Source: Echinometra lucunter | Lineage: Eukaryota > Echinodermata > Echinoidea > Camarodonta > Echinometridae | Assembly (NCBI GenBank): GCA_029962745.1 | Contig: JAPZVO010000054.1 | Span: 51,001-115,000 of the forward strand | DNA length: 64,000 bases | Direction: 5' to 3' | Shown: piece by piece, positions 1 through 13,465 of the stretch | Position numbering within the stretch: position 1 is the stretch's first letter | Layout: each line of letters begins with the position of its first letter | Program-made: the position numbers and the translations under genes | Notes under the pieces: model-generated | The model's input: the letters and a program-made list of their open reading frames with translations, nothing else | Databases searched by the model: none | What the model was told of the DNA's origin: nothing

Positions 1-35
1 ACCTGATCCGCTTCCCTGATCAGAGTCATCTTCAT
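1..35 (-). CDS. Repeat exon 27 (unit 0), partial at window edge
   Basis: This is the acceptor side and first eleven codons of another repeat exon (DEDDSDQGSGS), cut by the start of the window. It shows that the array and the gene continue to the left. Confidence 0.75.
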   Translation of the reverse strand, partial: MKMTLIREADQ

Positions 36-572
36 CTGTAAAAAGGAAACCCTTGTCGTCAAGCTAATGAAAATTTGTATAATTCAACAACATTGAGGGG
101 AAAACGGAATTTGCAAAATTTACCACTAGAGCTTTTTTTTTCTCCAAAAAGCGCTTAATCTTCTTTTAGAGATTTTGAGCAATGATTTCATATCATCCTT
201 TATCCTTTTTTAAAAGGTCAAATCTTTGTCACAACTGGAAGTACCAACATTTGGCAATGAAAAAAAAAGGCCTGGATAAGCGGGGATTTTTTTTTGGTTT
301 TAAATTCTTTATATTTTGTGTAATACATGGACTCAAAATGTTGAGACAAAAGTATCTAAAACATGCCAAATCGGTAGCAATGAAAAATACAGGAACAAAT
401 TATTGAAAAATCACTACTAATCCAGGCTAAATGTTTAAAATGAATAGCCCAAAAGCTCATCACCAATCAGAATTCATCCAACGCTCAGTTTGTTCAATTT
501 CAGGTTATACGTTTTCAGTTGATTAAAAACTTTACTGCGTAACTAACCTCATGAGCAAGATAAAAACCTATT

Positions 573-604
573 GGAAATGACCAGGTGTGCGCGATATGAT
601 TTCC
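573..604. promoter_or_regulatory. Conserved intronic E-box block (example copy)
   Basis: GGAAAT and ATTTCC flank CCAGGTGTGCGC. The block recurs once per intron, and its core survives in the diverged introns near 25567-25602, 26366-26398, 27190-27222 and 28321-28353. CAGGTG is an E-box of the type bound by Snail/Zeb or bHLH factors. Its conservation where neighbouring intron sequence has drifted suggests function, but it may simply be array homology. Confidence 0.3.
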
Positions 605-722
605 CGAGTCTGCTAAATTTACCAGACTGATATAATAGTGAACATGAGGTCGGGCTAAACCAGTTATCCGATTTTCTACCATTTCCATCAACTAAGTATT
701 AAAAGGTAATAATGTAACCTAC

Positions 723-1120
723 CATCTAATCCATCACCTGATCCACTTCCCTGATCAGAATCATCACCATCACCTGATCCGCTTCCCTGATCATCAGAAT
801 CATCACCATCACCTGATCCGCTTCCCTGATCATCAGAATCCTCTCCATCACCTGATCCACTTCCCTGATCATCAGAATCATCACCATCACCTGATCCGCT
901 TCCCTGATCATCAGAATCATCTCCATCACCTGATCCACTTCCTTGATCATCAGAATCATCACCACCACCTGATCCGCTTCCCTGATCATCAGAATCACAT
1001 CACCATCACCTGATCCGCTTCCCTGATCATCAGAATCATCACCATCACCTGATCCGCTTCCCTGATCATCAGAATCATCTCCATCACCTGATCCGCTTCC
1101 CTGATCAGAGTCATCTTCAT
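723..1120 (-). CDS. Repeat exon 26 (unit 1), n=8, two-base insertion
   Basis: The exon is 398 nt against 396. Two extra bases (CA) lie near 995-1000, after which the frame is lost. The splice sites are intact and the rest is standard. Confidence 0.6.
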
Positions 1121-1807
1121 CTGTAAAAAGGAAACCCTTGTCGTCAAGCTAATGAAAATTTGTATAATTCAACAACATTGAGGGGAAAACGGAATTTGCA
1201 AAATTTACCACTAGAGCTTTTTTTTTCTCCAAAAAGCGCTTAATCTTCTTTTAGAGATTTTGAGCAATGATTTCATATCATCCTTTATCCTTTTTTAAAA
1301 GATCAAATCTTTGTCACAACTGGAAGTACCAACATTTGGCAATGAAAAAAAAAGGCCTGGATAAGCGGGGATTTTTTTTTGGTTTTAAATTCTTTATATT
1401 TTGTGTAATACATGGACTCAAATGTTGAGACAAAAGTATCTAAAACATGCCAAATCGGTAGTAATGAAAAATACAGGAACAAATTATTGAAAAATCACTA
1501 CTAATCCAGGCTAAATGTTTAAAATGAATAGCCCAAAAGCTCATCACCAATCAGAATTCATCCAACGCTCAGTTTGTTCAATTTCAGGTTATACGTTTTC
1601 AGTTGATTAAAAACTTTACTGCGTAACTAACCTCATGAGCAAGATAAAAACCTATTGGAAATGACCAGGTGTGCGCGATATGATTTCCCGAGTCTGCTGA
1701 AATTTACCAGACTGATATAATAGTGAACATGAGGTCGGGCTAAACCAGTTATCCGATTTTCTACCATTTCCATCAACTAAGTATTAAAAGGTAATAATGT
1801 AACCTAC

Positions 1808-2516
1808 CATCTAATCCATCACCTGATCCACTTCCCTGATCAGAATCATCACCATCACCTGATCCGCTTCCCTGATCATCAGAATCATCACCATCACCTG
1901 ATCCGCTTCCCTGATCATCAGAATCCTCTCCATCACCTGATCCGCTTCCCTGATCATCAGAATCATCACCATCACCTGATCCGCTTCCCTGATCATCAGA
2001 ATCATCTCCATCACCTGATCCACTTCCTTGATCATCAGAATCATCACCACCACCTGATCCGCTTCCCTGATCATCAGAATCATCACCATCACCTGATCCG
2101 CTTCCCTGATCATCAGAATCCTCTCCATCACCTGATCCGCTTCCCTGATCATCAGAATCATCACCATCACCTGATCCGCTTCCCCTGATCATCAGAATCA
2201 TCTCCATCACCTGATCCACTTCCTTGATCATCAGAAACATCACCACCACCTGATCCGCTTCCCTGATCATCAGAATCATCACCATCACCTGATCCGCTTC
2301 CCTGATCATCAGAATCATCTCCATCACCTGATCCACTTAATTGATCATCAGAATCATCACTATCACCTGATCCGCTTCCCTGATCATCAGAATCATCACC
2401 ATCACCTGATCCGCTTCCCTGATCATCAGAATCATCACCATCACCTGATCCGCTTCCCTGATCATCAAAATCATCTCCATCACCTGATCCGCTTCCCTGA
2501 TCAGAGTCATCTTCAT
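1808..2516 (-). CDS. Repeat exon 25 (unit 2), n=16, one-base insertion
   Basis: This is the longest exon of the array: 709 nt against 708 expected. One extra C in a CCCC run near 2182 breaks the frame midway. A repeat near 2235 has DVSDD. The exon looks like a fusion of two standard exons with the intervening intron removed. Confidence 0.65.
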
Positions 2517-3203
2517 CTGTAAAAGGAAACCCTTGTCGTCAAGCTAATGAAAATTTGTATAATTCAACAACATTGAGGGGAAAACGGAATTTGCAAAATT
2601 TACCACTAGAGCTTTTTTTTTCTCCAAAAAGCGCTTAATCTTCTTTTAGAGATTTTGAACAATGATTTTATATCATCCTTTATCCTTTTTTAAAAGATCA
2701 AATCTTTGTCACAACTGGAAGTACCAACATTTGGCAATGAAAAAAAAAAGACATGGATAAGCGGGGATTTTTTTTGGTTTTAAATTCTTTATATTTTGTG
2801 TAATACATGGACTCAAAATGTTGTGACAAAAGTATCTAAAACATGCCAAATCGGTAGTAATGAAAAATACAGGAACAAATTATTGAAAAATCACTACTAA
2901 TCCAGGCTAAATGTTTAAAATGAATAGCCCAAAAGCTCATCACCAATCAGAATTCATCCAACGCTCAGTTTGTTCAATTTCAGGTTATACGTTTTCAGTT
3001 GATTAAAAACTTTACTGCGTAACTAACCTCATGAGCAAGATAAAAACCTATTGGAAATGACCAGGTGTGCGCGATATGATTTCCCGAGTCTGCTGAAATT
3101 TACCAGACTGATATAATAGTGAACATGAGGTCGGGCTAAACCAGTTATCCGATTTTCTACCATTTCCATCAACTAAGTATTAAAACGTAATAATGTAACC
3201 TAC

Positions 3204-3599
3204 CATCTAATCCATCACCTGATCCACTTCCCTGATCAGAATCATCACCATCACCTGATCCGCTTCCCTGATCATCAGAATCATCACCATCACCTGATCC
3301 GCTTCCCTGATCATCAGAATCCTCTCCATCACCTGATCCACTTCCCTGATCATCAGAATCATCACCATCACCTGATCCGCTTCCCTGATCATCAGAATCA
3401 TCTCCATCACCTGATCCACTTCCTTGATCATCAGAATCATCACCACCACCTGATCCGCTTCCCTGATCATCAGAATCATTACCATCACCTGATCCGCTTC
3501 CCTGATCATCAGAATCATCACCATCACCTGATCCGCTTCCCTGATCATCAGAATCATCTCCATCACCTGATCCGCTTCCCTGATCAGAGTCATCTTCAT
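3204..3599 (-). CDS. Repeat exon 24 (unit 3), n=8, 132 codons
   Basis: Open and in frame. One repeat has GNDDSDD (Asp to Asn). The splice sites are intact, and the period to the next unit is exactly 1084 bp. Confidence 0.75.
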
Positions 3600-4287
3600 C
3601 TGTAAAAAGGAAACCCTTGTCGTCAAGCTAATGAAAATTTGTATAATTCAACAACATTGAGGGGAAAACGAAATTTGCAAAATTTACCACTAGAGCTTTT
3701 TTTTTCTCCAAAAAGCGCTTAATCTTCTTTTAGAGATTTTGAGCAATGATATCATATCATCCTTTATCCTTTTTTAAAAGGTCAAATCTTTGTCACAACT
3801 GGAAGTACCAACATTTGGTAATGAAAAAAAAAAGACATGGATAAGCGGGGATTTTTTTTGGTTTTAAATTCTTTATATTTTGTGTAATACATGGACTCAA
3901 AATGTTGAGACAAAAGTATCTAAAACATGCCAAATCGGTAGTAATGAAAAATACAGGAACAAATTATTGAAAAATCACTACTAATCCAGGCTAAATGTTT
4001 AAAATGAATAGCCCAAAAGCTCATCACCAATCAGAATTCATCCAACGCTCAGTTTGTTCAATTTCAGGTTATACGTTTTCAGTTGATTAAAAACTTTACT
4101 GCGTAACTAACCTCATGAGCAAGATAAAAACCTATTGGAAATGACCAGGTGTGCGCGATATGATTTCCCGAGTCTGCTGAAATTTACCAGACTGATATAA
4201 TAGTGAACATGAGGTCGGGCTAAACCAGTTATCCGATTTTCTACCATTTCCATCAACTAAGTATTAAAAGGTAATAATGTAACCTAC

Positions 4288-4683
4288 CATCTAATCCATC
4301 ACCTGATCCACTTCCCTGATCAGAATCATCACCATCACCTGATCCGCTTCCCTGATCATCAGAATCATCACCATCACCTGATCCGCTTCCCTGATCATCA
4401 GAATCCTCTCCATCACCTGATCCACTTCCCTGATCATCAGAATCATCACCATCACCTGATCCGCTTCCCTGATCATCAGAATCATCTCCATCACCTGATC
4501 CACTTCCTTGATCATCAGAATCATCACCACCACCTGATCCGCTTCCCTGATCATCAGAATCATCACCATCACCTGATCCGCTTCCCTGATCATCAGAATC
4601 ATCACCATCACCTAATCCGCTTCCCTGATCATCAGAATCATCTCCATCACCTGATCCGCTTCCCTGATCAGAGTCATCTTCAT
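4288..4683 (-). CDS. Repeat exon 23 (unit 4), n=8, 132 codons
   Basis: Open and in frame. One Ser-Gly site is lost by TCA to TTA (GSGLGDG). It is otherwise the standard unit. Confidence 0.75.
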
Positions 4684-5370
4684 CTGTAAAAAGGAAACCC
4701 TTGTCGTCAAGCTAATGAAAATTTGTATAATTCAACAACATTGAGGGGAAAACGGAATTTGCAAAATTTACCACTAGAGCTTTTTTTTTCTCCAAAAAGC
4801 GCTTAATCTTCTTTTAGAGATTTTGAGCAATGATTTCATATCATCCTTTATCCTTTTTTAAAAGATCAAATCTTTGTCACAACTGGAAGTACCAACATTT
4901 GGCAATGAAAAAAAAAGGCCTGGATAAGCGGGGATTTTTTTTTTGGTTTTAAATTCTTTATATTTTGTGTAATACATGGACTCTAATTGTTGAGACAAAA
5001 GTATCTAAAACATGCCAAATCGGTAGTAATGAAAAATACAGAAACAAATTATTGAAAAATCACTACTAATCCAGGCTAAATGTTTAAAATGAATAGCCCA
5101 AAAGCTCATCACCAATCAGAATTCATCCAACGCTCAGTTTGTTCAATTTCAGGTTATACGTTTTCAGTTGATTAAAAACTTACTGCGTAACTAACCTCAT
5201 GAGCAAGATAAAAACCTATTGGAAATGACCAGGTGTGCGCGATATGATTTCCCGAGTCTGCTGAAATTTACCAGACTGATATAATAGTGAACATGAGGTC
5301 GGGCTAAACCAGTTATCCGATTTTCTACCATTTCCATCAACTAAGTATTAAAGGTAATAATGTAACCTAC

Positions 5371-5886
5371 CATCTAATCCATCACCTGATCCACTTCCCT
5401 GATCAGAATCATCACCATCACCTGATCCGCTTCCCTGATCATCAGAATCATCACCATCACCTGATCCGCTTCCCTGATCATCAGAATCCTCTCCATCACC
5501 TGATCCGCTTCCCTGATCATCAGAATCATCACCATCACCTGATCCGCTTCCCTGATCATCAGAATCATCTCCATCACCTGATCCACTTCCTTGATCATCA
5601 GACATCACATCACCACCACCTGATCCGCTTCCCTGATCATCAGAATCATCACCATCACCTGATCCGCTTCCCTGATCATCAGAATCATCTCCATCACCTG
5701 ATCCACTTAATTGATCATCAGAATCATCACTATCACCTGATCCGCTTCCCTGATCATCAGAATCATCACCATCACCTGATCCGCTTCCCTGATCATCAGA
5801 ATCATCACCATCACCTGATCCGCTTCCCTGATCATCAAAATCATCTCCATCACCTGATCCGCTTCCCTGATCAGAGTCATCTTCAT
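5371..5886 (-). CDS. Repeat exon 22 (unit 5), n=11, 172 codons
   Basis: Open and in frame. A 3-base insertion near 5603 turns GDDSDD into GDVMSDD, the only Met in the repeat frame. It shares the DDQLSGSG marker and DDFDDQ with unit 2, and looks like a shortened copy of that exon. Confidence 0.75.
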
Positions 5887-6573
5887 CTGTTAAAAGGAAA
5901 CCCTTGTCGTCAAGCTAATGAAAATTTGTATAATTCAACAACATTGAGGGGAAAACGGAATTTGCAAAATTACCACCTAGAGCTTTTTTTTTCTCCAAAA
6001 GCGCTTAATCTTCTTTTAGGAGATTTTGAGCAATGATTTCATATCATCCTTTATCCTTTTTTAAAAGATCAAATCTTGTCACAACTGGAAAGTACCAACA
6101 TTTGGCAATGAAAAAAAAAGACATGGATAAGCGGGGATTTTTTTTGGTTTTAAATTCTTTATATTTTGTGTAATACATGGACTCAAAATGTTGTGACAAA
6201 AGTATCTAAAACATGCCAAATCGGTAGTAATGAAAAATACAGGAACAAATTATTGAAAAATCACTACTAATCCAGGCTAAATGTTTAAAATGAATAGCCC
6301 AAAAGCTCATCACCAATCAGAATTCATCCAACGCTCAGTTTGTTCAATTTCAGGTTATACGTTTTCAGTTGATTAAAAACTTTACTGCGTAACTAACCTC
6401 ATGAGCAAGATAAAAACCTATTGGAAATGACCAGGTGTGCGCGATATGATTTCCCGAGTCTGCTAAAATTTACCAGACTGATATAATAGTGAACATGAGG
6501 TCGGGCTAAACCAGTTATCCGATTTTCTACCATTTCCATCAACTAAGTATTAAAAGGTAATAATGTAACCTAC

Positions 6574-6970
6574 CATCTAATCCATCACCTGATCCACTTC
6601 CCTGATCAGAATCATCACCATCACCTGATCCGCTTCCCTGATCATCAGAATCATCACCATCACCTGATCCGCTTCCCTGATCATCAGAATCCTCTCCATC
6701 ACCTGATCCACTTCCCTGATCATCAGAATCATCACCATCACCTGATCCGCTTCCCTGATCATCAGAATCATCTCCATCACCTGATCCTCTTCATTGATCA
6801 TCAGAATCATCACCATCACCTGATCCGCTTCCCTGATCATCAGAATCATCACCCATCACCTGATCCGCTTCCCTGATCATCAGAATCATCACCATCACCT
6901 GATCCGCTTCCCTGATCATCAAAATCATCTCCATCACCTGATCCGCTTCCCTGATCAGAGTCATCTTCAT
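6574..6970 (-). CDS. Repeat exon 21 (unit 6), n=8, frame-broken plus TGA
   Basis: The exon is 397 nt, with one extra base near 6852. Independently, a Gly codon GGA has become TGA near 6792, within a repeat whose next residue is also changed (SGS to RGS). Two lesions of different kinds make this the best candidate for a genuinely dead exon. Confidence 0.6.
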
Positions 6971-7658
6971 CTGTAAAAAGGAAACCCTTGTCGTCAAGCT
7001 AATGAAAATTTGTATAATTCAACAACATTGAGGGGAAAAACGGAATTTGCAAAATTTACCACTAGAGCTTTTTTTTTCTCCAAAAAGCGCTTAATCTTCT
7101 TTTAGAGATTTTGAGCAATGATTTCATATCATCCTTTATCCTTTTTAAAAGATCAAATCTTTGTCACAACTGGAAGTACCAACATTTGGCAATGAAAAAA
7201 AAAAGACATGGATAAGCGGGGATTTTTTTTGGTTTTAAATTCTTTATATTTTGTGTAATACATGGACTCAAAATGTTGAGACAAAAGTATCTAAAACATG
7301 CCAAATCGGTAGTAATGAAAAATACAGGAACAAATTATTGAAAAATCACTACTAATCCAGGCTAAATGTTTAAAATGAATAGCCCAAAAGCCCATCACCA
7401 ATCAGAATTCATCCAACGCTCAGTTTGTTCAATTTCAGGTTATACGTTTTCAGTTGATTAAAAACTTTACTGCGTAACTAACCTCATGAGCAAGATAAAA
7501 ACCTATTGGAAATGACCAGGTGTGCGCGATATGATTTCCCGAGTCTGCTGAAATTTACCAGACTGATATAATAGTGAACATGAGGTCGGGCTAAACCAGT
7601 TATCCGATTTTCTACCATTTCCATCAACTAAGTATTAAAAGGTAATAATGTAACCTAC

Positions 7659-8054
7659 CATCTAATCCATCACCTGATCCACTTCCCTGATCAGAATCAT
7701 CACCATCACCTGATCCGCTTCCCTGATCATCAGAATCATCACCATCACCTGATCCGCTTCCCTGATCATCAGAATCCTCTCCATCACCTGATCCACTTCC
7801 CTGATCATCAGAATCATCACCATCACCTGATCCGCTTCCCTGATCATCAGAATCATCTCCATCACCTGATCCACTTCCTTGATCATCAGAATCATCACCA
7901 CCACCTGATCCGCTTCCCTGATCATCAGAATCATCACCATCACCTGATCCGCTTCCCTGATCATCAGAATCATCACCATCACCTGATCCGCTTCCCTGAT
8001 CATCAGAATCATCTCCATCACCTGATCCGCTTCCCTGATCAGAGTCATCTTCAT
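7659..8054 (-). CDS. Repeat exon 20 (unit 7), n=8, 132 codons
   Basis: Open and in frame. The acceptor tract has one T fewer (CCTTTTACAG) but remains strong. The repeats are canonical. Confidence 0.75.
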
Positions 8055-8741
8055 CTGTAAAAGGAAACCCTTGTCGTCAAGCTAATGAAAATTTGTATAA
8101 TTCAACAACATTGAGGGGAAAACGGAATTTGCAAAATTTACCACTAGAGCTTTTTTTTTTCTCCAAAAAGCGCTTAATCTTCTTTTAGAGATTTTGAGCA
8201 ATGATTTCATATCATCCTTTATCCTTTTTTAAAAGGTCAAATCTTTGTCACAACTGGAAGTACCAACATTTGGCAATGAAAAAAAAAGGCCTGGATAAGC
8301 GGGGATTTTTTTTTGGTTTTAAATTCTTTATATTTTGTGTAATACATGGACTCAAAATGTTGAGACAAAAGTATCTAAACATGCCAAATCGGTAGTAATG
8401 AAAAATACAGGAAACAAATTATTGAAAAATCACTACTAATCCAGGCTAAATGTTTAAAATGAATAGCCCAAAAGCTCATCACCAATCAGAATTCATCCAA
8501 CGCTCAGTTTGTTCAATTTCAGGTTATACGTTTTCAGTTGATTAAAAACTTTACTGCGTAACTAACCTCATGAGCAAGATAAAAACCTATTGGAAATGAC
8601 CAGGTGTGCGCGATATGATTTCCCGAGTCTGCTAAATTTACCAGACTGATATAATAGTGAACATGAGGTCGGGCTAAACCAGTTATCCGATTTTCTACCA
8701 TTTCCATCAACTAAGTATTAAAAGGTAATAATGTAACCTAC

Positions 8742-9137
8742 CATCTAATCCATCACCTGATCCACTTCCCTGATCAGAATCATCACCATCACCTGATCCG
8801 CTTCCCTGATCATCAGAATCATCACCATCACCTGATCCGCTTCCCTGATCATCAGAATCCTCTCCATCACCTGATCCACTTCCCTGATCATCAGAATCAT
8901 CACCATCACCTGATCCGCTTCCCTGATCATCAGAATCATCTCCATCACCTGATCCACTTCCTTGATCATCAGAATCATCACCACCACCTGATCCGCTTCC
9001 CTGATCATCAGAATCATCACCATCACCTGATCCGCTTCCCTGATCATCAGAATCATCACCATCACCTGATCCGCTTCCCTGATCATCAGAATCATCTCCA
9101 TCACCTGATCCGCTTCCCTGATCAGAGTCATCTTCAT
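8742..9137 (-). CDS. Repeat exon 19 (unit 8), n=8, 132 codons
   Basis: Open and in frame with no unusual residue. It can serve as the type copy of the standard unit. The donor-side intron is 688 nt. Confidence 0.75.
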
Positions 9138-9825
9138 CTGTAAAAAGGAAACCCTTGTCGTCAAGCTAATGAAAATTTGTATAATTCAACAACATTGAGG
9201 GGAAAACGAAATTTGCAAAATTTACCACTAGAGCTTTTTTTTTCTCCAAAAAGCGCTTAATCTTCTTTTAGAGATTTTGAGCAATGATATTCATATCATC
9301 CTTTATCCTTTTTAAAAGATCAAATCTTTGTCACAACTGGAAGTACCAACATTTGGCAATGAAAAAAAAAGGCCTGGATAAGCGGGGATTTTTTTTGGTT
9401 TTTAAATTCTTTATATTTTGTGTAATACATGGACTCAAATGTTGTAGACAAAAGTATCTAAAACATGCCAAATCGGTAGTAATGAAAAATACAGGAACAA
9501 ATTATTGAAAAATCACTACTAATCCAGGCTAAATGTTTAAAATGAATAGCCCAAAAGCTCATCACCAATCAGAATTCATCCAACGCTCAGTTTGTTCAAT
9601 TTCAGGTTATACGTTTTCAGTTGATTAAAAACTTTACTGCGTAACTAACCTCATGAGCAAGATAAAAACCTATTGGAAATGACCAGGTGTGCGCGATATG
9701 ATTTCCCGAGTCTGCTAAAATTTACCAGACTGATATAATAGTGAACATGAGGTCGGGCTAAACCAGTTATCCGATTTTCTACCATTTCCATCAACTAAGT
9801 ATTAAAAGGTAATAATGTAACCTAC

Positions 9826-10219
9826 CATCTAATCCATCACCTGATCCACTTCCCTGATCAGAATCATCACCATCACCTTGATCCGCTTCCCTGATCATCA
9901 GAATCATCACCATCACCTGATCCGCTTCCCTGATCATCAGAATCCTCTCCATCACCTGATCCACTTCCCTGATCATCAGAATCATCACCATCACCTGATC
10001 CGCTTCCCTGATCATCAGAATCATCTCCATCACCTGATCCACTTCCTGATCATCAGAATCATCACCACACCTGATCCGCTTCCCTGATCATCAGAATCAT
10101 CACCATCACCTGATCCGCTTCCCTGATCATCAGAATCATCACCATCACCTGATCCGCTTCCCTGATCATCAAATCATCTCCATCACCTGATCCGCTTCCC
10201 TGATCAGAGTCATCTTCAT
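9826..10219 (-). CDS. Repeat exon 18 (unit 9), n=8, four indels
   Basis: The exon is 394 nt. Single-base deletions lie near 10171, 10066 and 10045, with an insertion near 9878. This is the noisiest exon of the array, and the flanking intron also has indels. Poor local consensus is the simplest explanation. Confidence 0.55.
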
Positions 10220-10905
10220 CTGTAAAAGGAAACCCTTGTCGTCAAGCTAATGAAAATTTGTATAATTCAACAACATTGAGGGGAAAACGGAATTTGCAAA
10301 ATTTACCACTAGAGCTTTTTTTTCTCCAAAAAGCGCTTAATCTTCTTTTAGAGATTTTGAGCAATGATTTCATATCATCCTTTATCCTTTTTTAAAAGAT
10401 CAAATCTTTGTCACAACTGGAAGTACCAACATTTGGCAATGAAAAAAAAAAGACATGGATAAGCGGGGATTTTTTTTGGTTTTAAATTCTTTATATTTTG
10501 TGTAATACATGGACTCAAATTGTTGAGACAAAAGTATCTAAAACATGCCAAATCGGTAGTAATGAAAAATACAGGAACAAATTATTGAAAAATCACTACT
10601 AATCCAGGCTAAATGTTTAAAATGAATAGCCCAAAAGCCCATCACCAATCAGAATTCATCCAACGCTCAGTTTGTTCAATTTCAGGTTATACGTTTTCAG
10701 TTGATTAAAAACTTTACTGCGTAACTAACCTCATGAGCAAGATAAAAACCTATTGGAAATGACCAGGTGTGCGCGATATGATTTCCCGAGTCTGCTGAAA
10801 TTTACCAGACTGATATAATAGTGAACATGAGGTCGGGCTAAACCAGTTATCCGATTTTCTACCATTTCCATCAACTAAGTATTAAAAGGTAATAATGTAA
10901 CCTAC

Positions 10906-11301
10906 CATCTAATCCATCACCTGATCCACTTCCCTGATCAGAATCATCACCATCACCTGATCCGCTTCCCTGATCATCAGAATCATCACCATCACCTGAT
11001 CCGCTTCCCTGATCATCAGAATCCTCTCCATCACCTGATCCCCTTCCCTGATCATCAGAATCATCACCATCACCTGATCCGCTTCCCTGATCATCAGAAT
11101 CATCTCCATCACCTGATCCACTTCCTTGATCATCAGAATCATCACCACCACCTGATCCGCTTCCCTGATCATCAGAATCATCACCATCACCTGATCCGCT
11201 TCCCTGATCATCAGAATCATCACCATCACCTGATCCGCTTCCCTGATCATCAGAATCATCTCCATCACCTGATCCGCTTCCCTGATCAGAGTCATCTTCA
11301 T
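10906..11301 (-). CDS. Repeat exon 17 (unit 10), n=8, 132 codons
   Basis: Open and in frame. It has one Ser-to-Arg change (GRGSG). It is one of six standard-length copies (396 nt exon plus ~688 nt intron, period ~1084 bp) that are almost identical to one another. Confidence 0.75.
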
Positions 11302-11987
11302 CTGTAAAAGGAAACCCTTGTCGTCAAGCTAATGAAAATTTGTATAATTCAACAACATTGAGGGGAAAACGAAATTTGCAAAATTTACCACTAGAGCTTT
11401 TTTTTTCTCCAAAAAGCGCTTAATCTTCTTTTAGAGATTTTGAGCAATGATATCATATCATCCTTTATCCTTTTTTAAAAGATCAAATCTTTGTCACAAC
11501 TGGAAGTACCAACATTTGGCAATGAAAAAAAAAGGCCTGGATAAGCGGGGATTTTTTTTGGTTTTAAATTCTTTATATTTTGTGTAATACATGGACTCAA
11601 AATGTTGAGACAAAAGTATCTAAAACATGCCAAATCGGTAGTAATGAAAAATACAGGAACAAATTATTGAAAAATCACTACTAATCCAGGCTAAATGTTT
11701 AAAATGAATAGCCCAAAAGCTCATCACCAATCAGAATTCATCCAACGCTCAGTTTGTTCAATTTCAGGTTATACGTTTTCAGTTGATTAAAAACTTTACT
11801 GCGTAACTAACCTCATGAGCAAGATAAAAACCTATTGGAAATGACCAGGTGTGCGCGATATGATTTCCCGAGTCTGCTAAAATTTACCAGACTGATATAA
11901 TAGTGAACATGAGGTCGGGCTAAACCAGTTATCCGATTTTCTACCATTTCCATCAACTAAGTATTAAAAGGTAATAATGTAACCTAC

Positions 11988-12382
11988 CATCTAATCCATC
12001 ACCTGATCCACTTCCCTGATCAGAATCATCACCATCACCTGATCCGCTTCCCTGATCATCAGAATCATCACCATCACCTGATCCGCTTCCCTGATCATCA
12101 GAATCCTCTCCATCACCTGATCCACTTCCCTGATCATCAGAATCATCACCATCACCTGATCCGCTTCCCTGATCATCAGAATCATCTCCATCACCTGATC
12201 CACTTCCTTGATCATCAGAATCATCACCACCACCTGATCCGCTTCCCTGATCATCAGAATCATCACCATCACCTGATCCGCTTCCTGATCATCAGAATCA
12301 TCACCATCACCTGATCCGCTTCCCTGATCATCAGAATCATCTCCATCACCTGATCCGCTTCCCTGATCAGAGTCATCTTCAT
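11988..12382 (-). CDS. Repeat exon 16 (unit 11), n=8, one-base deletion
   Basis: The exon is 395 nt, with one C missing from a CCC run near 12284. Everything else matches the standard 132-codon exon, and both splice sites are intact. This is a likely homopolymer error. Confidence 0.65.
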
Positions 12383-13067
12383 CTGTAAAAAGGAAACCCT
12401 TGTCGTCAAGCTAATGAAAATTTGTATAATTCAACAACATTGAGGGGAAAACGGAATTTGCAAAATTTACCACTAGAGCTTTTTTTTTCTCCAAAAAGCG
12501 CTTAATCTTCTTTTAGAGATTTTGAGCAATGATTTCATATCATCCTTTATCCTTTTTTAAAAGATCAATCTTTGTCACAACTGGAAGTACCAACATTTGG
12601 CAATGAAAAAAAAAGGCCTGGATAAGCGGGGATTTTTTTTGGTTTTAAATTCTTTATATTTTGTGTAATACATGGACTCAAATTGTTGAGACAAAAGTAT
12701 CTAAAACATGCCAAATCGGTAGTAATGAAAAATACAGGAAACAAATTATTGAAAAATCACTACTAATCCAGGCTAAATGTTTAAATGAATAGCCCAAAAG
12801 CTCATCACCAATCAGAATTCATCCAACGCTCAGTTTGTTCAATTTCAGGTTATACGTTTTCAGTTGATTAAAAACTTTACTGCGTAACTAACCTCATGAG
12901 CAAGATAAAAACCTATTGGAAATGACCAGGTGTGCGCGATATGATTTCCCGAGTCTGCTGAAATTTACCAGACTGATATAATAGTGAACATGAGGTCGGG
13001 CTAAACCAGTTATCCGATTTTCTACCATTTCCATCAACTAAGTATTAAAGGTAATAATGTAACCTAC

Positions 13068-13465
13068 CATCTAATCCATCACCTGATCCACTTCCCTGAT
13101 CAGAATCATCACCATCACCTGATCCGCTTCCCTGATCATCAGAATCATCACCATCACCTGATCCGCTTCCCTGATCATCAGAATCCTCTCCATCACCTGA
13201 TCCGCTTCCCTGATCATCAGAATCATCACCATCACCTGATCCGCTTCCCTGATCATCAGAATCATCTCCATCACCTGATCCACTTCCTTGATCATCAGAA
13301 TCAATCACCACCACCTGATCCGCTTCCCTGATCATCAGAATCATCACCATCACCTGATCCGCTTCCCTGATCATCAGAATCATCACCATCACCTGATCCG
13401 CTTCCCTGATCATCAGAATCATCTCCATCACCTGATTCCGCTTCCCTGATCAGAGTCATCTTCAT
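13068..13465 (-). CDS. Repeat exon 15 (unit 12), n=8, frame-broken
   Basis: The exon is 398 nt instead of 396. One extra base lies near 13433, directly after the entry segment, and another near 13302. Its flanking introns also carry single-base homopolymer differences, a pattern typical of long-read consensus errors rather than selection-free decay. Confidence 0.6.

Noticed and set aside
723..1120. CRISPR-like array of ~39-bp direct repeats
   Set aside because: Repeats are contiguous with no unique spacers, lie in a eukaryotic exon, and encode a continuous peptide repeat.
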